Assembly (NCBI GenBank): GCA_964416315.1
Contig: CAYQDR010000043.1
Coordinates: 1 to 32,826, forward strand
Source: CAYQDR01 sp964416315
GTDB taxonomy: Bacteria > Methylomirabilota > Methylomirabilia > Rokubacteriales > DASRDR01
Direction of reading: 5' to 3'
DNA: 32,826 nucleotides
Shown here: in pieces, positions 28,787-32,826 of the stretch
Layout of the letters: every line of letters begins with the position of its first letter
How positions within the stretch are numbered: position 1 is the first letter of the stretch
The notes under the pieces: generated by a model
The model's input: the letters and a program-made list of their open reading frames with translations, nothing else
What the model was told of the DNA's origin: nothing
Databases searched by the model: none
Program-made: the position numbers and the translations under genes

Positions 28787-30013
28787 TCACGGCATGTCGG
28801 CGTCGAAGACCCCCTGCGCCGCCGCCAGCGCCGCGCCCGTGTCCGTCTTGGCGCCGAGGTCGCGGAGCGCCATGCCGAGGGCCGAGAGTGTCGGCAGCAC
28901 GTAGAGCGGGCCCGCCGTCATCCCCATCGTGCCGACGCGGAGGGTGCCCTCCCGCATCCGGTCCACGCCGATCCCCGTCGAGACGAGGATGGCGTAGGCG
29001 TCGCGCATCCGCCGGACCACCGCCTTGGCCGAGATGCCGGGAGGCGTCTGGAAGCACGAGACCGTGTCCGAGGCGAGCGAGGGCTCGCCGAAGAGGTCCA
29101 GCTTGAGCGCCGCGAGGCCCGCCCGGAAGGCCTTCCCGGCGATGCGGTGGCGGCGGATCCGGTTCGGCAGCCCCTCCTCCAGGATCATCCGCGTCGCCTC
29201 GAGAAGGGCCTGCGAGAGGTGCGTCGGCATCGACACCGGCTGGTTCCGCCGTCGACCTTCCGGCACGCCGCCCCCCCGCGCGGCCGGCACCCATTCCTTC
29301 TTCCAGCGAACCAGGTCGTAGGCGTAGGAGGCCGGCCGGCGCTTCCGCCGCTCCATCGCCTCGAACGCGCGGGGCGAGACCGACACGACCGCGAGGCCGA
29401 GGGGCATGGCGAGGCACTTCTGCGAGCCGGTCATGTTCACGTCCACGCCCCAGGCGTCCGTCTGGACGTCGAGCCCCGCGAGCGAGGAGACCGTGTCGAG
29501 GAGGTAGAGCGCCCCGTGACGCCGCGTGATCTCGCCCACGGCGGCGGCCGGGTACGTGACGCCGGTCGACGTCTCGTTGTGCACCAGCGTCAGGATCTTC
29601 GGGCGGACCTGGGCCACCGTCCGCTCGAGCGCCTCGAGGTCGAACGGCCGGCCCCACTCCGTCTCCACCAGCGTCACGACCGCGCCGACGCGCTCCATGA
29701 TCTCCCGCATGAGCTGGCCGAACACCCCGGCGACCACGACCACGACGCGGTCGCCGGGCTCCACGAGCGAGACCGCCGCCGCCTCGAGCCCCGTGCGCCC
29801 CGACCCGGGCAACGCGATCACCTCTCCGCTCGTCTGAAACACCTGCCGGAGGTCGAGCAGCGCCGGCTCGAGGATCTCCTCGTCGAACGGCGGTTCGTAC
29901 TGGATCATTGCCGGCTGCGCCATCGCGCGGATCACGCGCCAGGGCACCTCGGTCGGCCCGGGGATCATGAGGATCGGGCGGTCGAGTCCGCGCATCCAGT
30001 GCTGGTAGCTCAC
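28787..30013 (-). CDS. Class V aminotransferase, alanine/serine-glyoxylate type
   Basis: 408 residues, PLP enzyme of fold type I. PILMIPGPTEVPWRVIRAMA near residue 15 is the substrate-side opening of the AGXT/SGAT group; LPGSGRTGLEAAAVSLVEPGD binds PLP phosphate; HNETSTGV and LLDTVSSLAG carry the ring contact and the Asp; VNMTGSQKCLAMPLGLAVVS holds the Schiff-base Lys (residue 199, counted from this start). A basic insert RRKRRPASYAYD and a Gly/Arg-rich loop follow. AAAGGAG touches an ATG at 30019 but is six bases from the in-frame GTG at 30013, so GTG is preferred. It probably moves amino groups between serine or alanine and glyoxylate, next to two hydroxyacid dehydrogenases. A TAGAAT -10 box lies upstream. 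Confidence 0.9.
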   Translation of the reverse strand: MSYQHWMRGLDRPILMIPGPTEVPWRVIRAMAQPAMIQYEPPFDEEILEPALLDLRQVFQTSGEVIALPGSGRTGLEAAAVSLVEPGDRVVVVVAGVFGQLMREIMERVGAVVTLVETEWGRPFDLEALERTVAQVRPKILTLVHNETSTGVTYPAAAVGEITRRHGALYLLDTVSSLAGLDVQTDAWGVDVNMTGSQKCLAMPLGLAVVSVSPRAFEAMERRKRRPASYAYDLVRWKKEWVPAARGGGVPEGRRRNQPVSMPTHLSQALLEATRMILEEGLPNRIRRHRIAGKAFRAGLAALKLDLFGEPSLASDTVSCFQTPPGISAKAVVRRMRDAYAILVSTGIGVDRMREGTLRVGTMGMTAGPLYVLPTLSALGMALRDLGAKTDTGAALAAAQGVFDADMP

Positions 30014-30057
30014 GCGCATCTCCTTTCGCGAGGGACGAGTGGAACGGCGACGGGCCT

Positions 30058-30063
30058 ATTCTA
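30058..30063 (-). promoter_or_regulatory. Candidate -10 box for the aminotransferase operon
   Basis: TAGAAT on the minus strand, about 45 bases before the gene start. No convincing -35 box was seen. Confidence 0.4.
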
Positions 30064-30090
30064 TGCCGGCTCGAGGCACGGCGCCAGCCG

Positions 30091-30372
30091 TCAGGCTCCG
30101 AGCGGCGGCACCCGGCGCTTGCGCGCGATCAGGTAGAGGTTGCGGGTGTACACGACGAAGCCGAAGGACTGGCCGAGAATGAAGACCGGGTCCATCCGGT
30201 AGATCGAGTACGCCAGCAGGATGAGCGCGCCGGCCAGGCTGAAGTACCAGAACGACACCGGCACCACGCTCTCCCGTCGCAGCTCGGACGCGACCCACTG
30301 CACGAGGAAGCGCGTGAAGAAGCACGCCTGTCCGAGGAAGCCGACGGCCAGCCAGAGGTTCGGTGTGTCCAT
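30091..30372 (-). CDS. Lipid-A-disaccharide-synthase N-terminal-domain (LABN) membrane protein
   Basis: 93 residues with three membrane segments. WLAVGFLGQACFFTRFLVQWVASE (about 6-29) contains the F-x-GQ...R-x-x-VQW pattern of the LABN domain; SVVPVSFWYFSLAGALILLAYSIYRMD gives the next segment with the usual P-x-x-FW; FILGQSFGFVVYTRNLYLI closes the domain. The domain also occurs as a small stand-alone protein, often near glycosyltransferases, with a poorly known role. ATG 30372 is chosen, with GAGAGG eight bases upstream; a GTG nine bases earlier is the alternative. It lies 77 bases before the aminotransferase start on the same strand and diverges from the Lrp-like gene. Confidence 0.88.
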   Translation of the reverse strand: MDTPNLWLAVGFLGQACFFTRFLVQWVASELRRESVVPVSFWYFSLAGALILLAYSIYRMDPVFILGQSFGFVVYTRNLYLIARKRRVPPLGA

Positions 30373-30413
30373 GCTCCTCACCTCTCCACGCGCGAGCGGT
30401 GTCGGGGGCCGCT

Positions 30414-30442
30414 TTCGACGGCTCCCGGTACAGTGCTAGAAT
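30414..30442 (+). promoter_or_regulatory. Candidate extended -10 promoter for the Lrp-like gene
   Basis: TGC-TAGAAT (30434-30442) is an extended -10 element. TTCGAC lies 17 bases before the hexamer but matches -35 poorly. The gene starts at 30492. Confidence 0.5.
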
Positions 30443-30491
30443 GCGCGCGCGACGAGTGTCACACCTGCCATCCCACGGAGGCGACGCGCAC

Positions 30492-30725
30492 ATGGTGAAG
30501 GGCTACATCCTCATCCGTCTCACGCCCGGCCTGGAGGAGGAGGCGCTGAACCACATCCGCGCCATACCCGGCGTCTCCGACCTCACGCTGGTGTTCGGGG
30601 GGTGGGATGCAGTCGTGCATGCGGAGGCGAAGACGCTCCCGTCGCTGTCGCGGCTCGTGATCGGGCAGATCCGCGGGATCCAGGGTGTGCAGGCGACCGA
30701 GACCCTGGTCGCCGCCGAGCTCTAG
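30492..30725 (+). CDS. Stand-alone Lrp/AsnC ligand-binding (RAM) domain protein
   Basis: 77 residues, a complete RAM domain without the usual helix-turn-helix. Sequence order fits beta-alpha-beta-beta-alpha-beta: MVKGYILIRLTPG, EEEALNHIRAIPGVSDLTLV, FGGWDAVVHAEAKTLPSLSR, and IRGIQGVQATETLVAAEL. Phe-Gly-Gly-Trp-Asp is the variant of the conserved G-x-x-D turn where amino acids bind in Lrp-type regulators. Stand-alone forms assemble into rings and bind effectors but not DNA themselves. ATG 30492 follows GGAGG by about ten bases. It is divergent from the LABN gene. Confidence 0.88.
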   Translation: MVKGYILIRLTPGLEEEALNHIRAIPGVSDLTLVFGGWDAVVHAEAKTLPSLSRLVIGQIRGIQGVQATETLVAAEL

Positions 30726-30766
30726 CGAGCGCCGTGCCAATAACCGTCGCATCTTCCATCTCGGTT

Positions 30767-30876
30767 GTGACGCGCTCGGCCTGCGGCCTCGCGGACGTCC
30801 CGACCTCTGGGCGTCCTCCGGCTCGCCGGGACGCGCTCGGCCTGCGGCCTCGCGGGCGTCCCGCCCCTCCGGTGGG
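30767..30876 (+). repeat. Tandem pair of second-family repeats
   Basis: Two direct copies of GACGCGCTCGGCCTGCGGCC then TCGCGG(A/G)CGTCCCG, at about 30767-30802 and 30831-30864, with a diverged spacer. A single copy lies inverted at 23101-23160. The gap 30726-30992 holds only this and the third-family repeat. Confidence 0.75.
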
Positions 30877-30881
30877 GTCGT

Positions 30882-30945
30882 CGGCGGACCTCAATGTATG
30901 CGGCATACGCCTCGGCCCGCCTCCTTCCTGCGTCCTTGATCTGCT
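30882..30945 (-). repeat. Third-family dispersed repeat, inverted copy
   Basis: On the minus strand it reads GCCGAGGCGTATGCCGCATA then CATTGAGG, matching 28690-28752 with about 27 of its core bases nearly identical. An open frame starting inside it (30894) is therefore unlikely to be a real 5' coding end. Confidence 0.7.
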
Positions 30946-30992
30946 CGGTTCTTGTCCCGGCGCAGGGCTCCAGCCCGAAGGATAGCACGTCC

Positions 30993-31526
30993 GTGCGCGC
31001 GCTCGACTCCACGCTCGTCCGGGAGGTGTGGGAAGCGCTCTGCGCGTACGCGCCCGAGCAATCGGAGGCGGAGGCGCGTGCCTTCGTGAGCCGCCAGCCG
31101 CACCTCGTCGCCCTGGCTCAGGCCCTCACCCGGGAGTTCGGGCGCGACGTCCAGAAGACGGCGCTCGGGCTCCTGTTCCTTCTCACCAAGGTCGTCGAGG
31201 CGCACCGCGAAGCGCCCGTCCCCGCGCTGGCGCGGGGGCACGTGGCGCGGGCCTACGAGGCGGCGGTCGCGTGGGTGGACCGGTGGGACGGCGCCGAGCC
31301 GCGGTTCCTCGAGCGGAGCGGCGAGTTCCCGCAGCCCCACCTCGTCCCGTACCTCCTGGGCGCCTTCTACCCGGAGGGCGCGGGGCCGCCCGAGTACGAG
31401 GCCGAGGTCAAGGGAAGCCTGTTCCTGCTCCTCGCGTCGGCCGCGGATGCGCTCATGAACCCGGTCTCCCCCGGCGGGGGAGAGGGCGAGGGCGAGGGGG
31501 AGGGGGCGAGTCCTGAGGCCCGCTGA
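30993..31526 (+). CDS. Unknown helical protein with a repeat-encoded tail
   Basis: 177 residues, not recognised. It is mostly helical: LDSTLVREVWEALCAYAPEQ, then AEARAFVSRQPHLVALAQAL, DVQKTALGLLFLLTKVVEAH, and VARAYEAAVAWVDRWDGAEP. There is no signal peptide. GTG 30993 is chosen because AAGGA lies about ten bases upstream and because the sequence before it belongs to a dispersed repeat; the frame is open further upstream. The end, from about residue 158 (SPGGGEGEGEGEGASPEAR), is encoded by a hairpin repeat and a GAGGGC run, and is probably not part of the folded protein. The rhodanese gene follows after 51 bases. Confidence 0.65.
   Translation: MRALDSTLVREVWEALCAYAPEQSEAEARAFVSRQPHLVALAQALTREFGRDVQKTALGLLFLLTKVVEAHREAPVPALARGHVARAYEAAVAWVDRWDGAEPRFLERSGEFPQPHLVPYLLGAFYPEGAGPPEYEAEVKGSLFLLLASAADALMNPVSPGGGEGEGEGEGASPEAR
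31469..31505. repeat. Hairpin repeat with a short GAGGGC tandem, inside a coding end
   Basis: CTCCCCCGGCGGGGGAGAGG followed by GCGAGGGCGAGGGGGAGG. It encodes the Gly/Glu-rich tail of the upstream protein. Confidence 0.75.
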
Positions 31527-31553
31527 TCCCGACCGTGCCGGACCGCGGGGCGG

Positions 31554-31559
31554 TACAAT
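31554..31559 (+). promoter_or_regulatory. Candidate -10 box for the rhodanese-TusA pair
   Basis: TACAAT lies 18 bases before the ATG at 31578; no clear -35 box is visible. The leader would be short, with GGAGG at about 31566 as ribosome site. Confidence 0.4.
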
Positions 31560-31577
31560 GAGGGCGGAGGTCGTGCC

Positions 31578-32483
31578 ATGAGACGAGATCGCCTCCGGAT
31601 CCTGGCGCTCATCGCGACCGTCGCCGCGCTGCTCGTCACGGTCGCGTCGGCCTCGCCGCCCTACGCCAACCCGCAGTTCCTGGCGGAGACGGACGAGCTG
31701 GCCCGGCTCGTCGGGACGCCCGGGGTCCGGATCGTGGACCTTCGGGGCGATCCCGACGCGGGTGAGGCCGCCTACCGCGCCGGGCACGTCCCCGGGGCGG
31801 TCTACCTGCCCGGTCGCGGGCTCGACGATCCCCCGGCGAACGCCCGGGGCTTCCCGATCCGGCCCGAGGCGGCCGCCGCGCTGTTCAGCCGGCTCGGGAT
31901 CGATCACGACACGACCGTGATCGCGTACGACGACGCGGGCAGCGTCTATGCCGCGCGGCTGTTCTTCGTCCTCGAGTACTACGGGCACACGAAGGTCCGC
32001 GTGCTGAACGGCGGCTTCGCGAAGTGGCGGCGGGAGGGGCGACGGCTCACCACGGAGGTCCCGAAGGTCGAGGCCAAGCGCTTCGTCCCGCGGGCGCGCC
32101 GCGAGGTCCTGGCGACGGCCGAGGAGGTCCAGGCCGGGCTCGGCAAGGAGGAGGTCTGCCTGATCGACGCGCGGAGCCCCGAGGAGTACGCGGGCACGGA
32201 CGTCCGCGCCAAGCGCGGCGGCCGCATCCCCGGGGCCCGGAACGTGGACTGGGTCACGACGTTGAAGCCCGACGGGACGTTCCGGCCGGCCGACGAGTTG
32301 CGCGCGATGTTCGAGGCCGCCGGGGTGCGTCCGGATCGGCAGGTCATCACCTACTGCCAGAGCGGCGTCCGCTCCGCCCACGACTACTTCGTGCTGCGGC
32401 TCCTCGGCTACGCCAAGATCAAGAACTACGACGGCTCGTGGATGGAATGGGGCAACAACCCGGCGCTCCCGCTGGAACGGTGA
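31578..32483 (+). CDS. Periplasmic two-domain rhodanese sulfurtransferase
   Basis: 301 residues. A Sec signal peptide is clear: RILALIATVAALLVTVASA, then SPPYANPQFL. Two rhodanese domains follow. Domain 1 (about 35-150) has VRIVDLRGDPDAGEAAYRAG and GHVPGAVYLPG but AYDDAGSVYAARLFF at the active loop, with Asp where Cys is needed, so it is inactive, as usual in tandem rhodaneses. Domain 2 (about 170-300) has VCLIDARSPEEYAG, GRIPGARNVDW and VITYCQSGVRSAH with catalytic Cys260 in a six-residue CQSGVR loop. It should move sulfane sulfur (for example from thiosulfate) in the periplasm. Its stop overlaps the start of the TusA-like gene. Confidence 0.92.
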   Translation: MRRDRLRILALIATVAALLVTVASASPPYANPQFLAETDELARLVGTPGVRIVDLRGDPDAGEAAYRAGHVPGAVYLPGRGLDDPPANARGFPIRPEAAAALFSRLGIDHDTTVIAYDDAGSVYAARLFFVLEYYGHTKVRVLNGGFAKWRREGRRLTTEVPKVEAKRFVPRARREVLATAEEVQAGLGKEEVCLIDARSPEEYAGTDVRAKRGGRIPGARNVDWVTTLKPDGTFRPADELRAMFEAAGVRPDRQVITYCQSGVRSAHDYFVLRLLGYAKIKNYDGSWMEWGNNPALPLER

Positions 32484-32719
32484 GCCGCGCCCCCGGCATC
32501 GAGCTCGACCTCCGCGGGGAGGTCTGCCCCTACACCTTCCTCAAGTCGAAGCTCACCCTCGAGGCGATGGCCGCCGGCGAACTGCTGCGCGTCGTCGTGG
32601 ACAACGAGACCTCCGCGCGGGACGTTCCGCGGAGCCTCGGCAGCGCCGGCCACGCTGTCCTGAGCGTCGAGTCACCGCGGGCCGGCGTGTGGGCGATCGT
32701 CGTCCGGAAGGGCAGCTAG
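32480..32719 (+). CDS. TusA/SirA-family sulfur carrier-like protein
   Basis: 79 residues. ELDLRGEVCPYTFLKSKLTL then EAMAAGELLRVVVDN is the TusA fold, with the active Cys16 followed by Pro. The classical motif is CPxP; here it is CPYT, a variant found in a large subgroup. The C-terminal part (ARDVPRSLGSAGHAVLSVES, WAIVVRKG) completes the domain. GTG 32480 overlaps the rhodanese stop by four bases, so translation is coupled. It would accept persulfide sulfur from a donor in the cytoplasm, while the partner rhodanese is exported, so direct transfer between the two is not obvious. About 100 bases remain to the window end. Confidence 0.9.
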   Translation: MSRAPGIELDLRGEVCPYTFLKSKLTLEAMAAGELLRVVVDNETSARDVPRSLGSAGHAVLSVESPRAGVWAIVVRKGS

Positions 32720-32763
32720 AGGGCCGCTCTGAGTCGCTTTGGCGAAGAGCCGGCCGCGGGTGG

Positions 32764-32781
32764 CGCCGGGTGAGCCCGGCG
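32764..32781 (+). terminator. Candidate terminator hairpin
   Basis: CGCCGGG, loop TGAG, CCCGGCG: seven perfect G/C pairs 45 bases after the TusA-like stop. It is followed only by ACAGACTTTCTC, so the U-run is weak. A run of seven T at 32811-32817 is too distant to belong to it. Confidence 0.45.
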
Positions 32782-32826
32782 ACAGACTTTCTCTGGGACA
32801 TGTCAAGCGATTTTTTTCTCCGGGTG

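Noticed and set aside
30767..30876. Tandem repeats as a mini CRISPR array
   Set aside because: Only two units, with a spacer that is itself a diverged repeat, and no cas genes.
30894..30992. Starting the unknown protein at ATG 30894
   Set aside because: These bases belong to a dispersed repeat also found at 28690-28752, so the 5' extension is not native coding sequence.
32811..32817. T-run at the window end as a terminator tail
   Set aside because: No hairpin lies directly before it; the nearest stem ends 30 bases upstream.

Overview
The window is uniformly very GC-rich, densely packed DNA of bacterial type. The gene mix (deazaflavin/F420-type oxidoreductases, many ABC importers, a GlcD-like FAD/Fe-S fusion, a probable selenoprotein) and the many dispersed intergenic hairpin repeats resemble uncultured soil lineages such as Candidatus Rokubacteria/Methylomirabilota. 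That placement is an impression from gene content; no rRNA or marker gene is present to prove it. No tRNA, rRNA, CRISPR array or replication origin was seen.

Left part (1-13.9 kb). The first 54 bases are the end of a small mobile element that has cut a secretin-N-like gene, whose frameshifted tail follows. Next come an otsA-otsB trehalose pair on the minus strand, in which OtsA carries an N-terminal membrane sensor with a HAMP-like segment. On the plus strand follow an F420-dependent NADP oxidoreductase, a gamma-glutamyltransferase, a small unknown protein, a YdjC/ChbG-type deacetylase, a DUF898 membrane protein plus M48 peptidase pair, a secreted TPR protein, a 967-residue FAD/Fe-S oxidase and a TauE-type permease.

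Mobile island (13,961-16,438). An IS1-family transposon has perfect 25-bp inverted ends and an 8-bp target duplication. It encodes a single-frame transposase and carries cargo of clearly lower GC: a DUF5678-like protein coupled to a retropepsin-like protease, and a small basic protein. A 453-bp element with its own inverted ends and its own 8-bp duplication is nested inside it and carries a 95-residue ORF. The window's first 54 bases are the end of another copy of this nested element.

Middle (16.5-25 kb). There is a peptide-type ABC importer (Tat-exported binding protein plus two permeases), a PNPOx-fold protein, and a sugar-type ABC importer (binding protein plus two permeases) whose last permease gene overlaps an LLM-class flavin/F420 oxidoreductase gene. 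Neither transporter has its ATPase here. A strong promoter and the remnant of an Ig-like (IPT/TIG) repeat protein close this part.

Right part (25.2-32.8 kb). On the minus strand is a glutaredoxin-DinB fusion whose active-site Cys is encoded by an in-frame UGA with a SECIS-like hairpin just downstream: a probable selenoprotein that routine gene calling would truncate. With it are a secreted unknown protein, two D-2-hydroxyacid dehydrogenases, a class V aminotransferase and a lipid-A-synthase-N-domain membrane protein. On the plus strand are a stand-alone Lrp-type ligand-binding domain, an unknown protein, a periplasmic double rhodanese and a TusA-like protein. Throughout, a C-rich/G-rich hairpin repeat sits between genes. 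In several places it supplies a ribosome binding site or is translated as a terminal tail.
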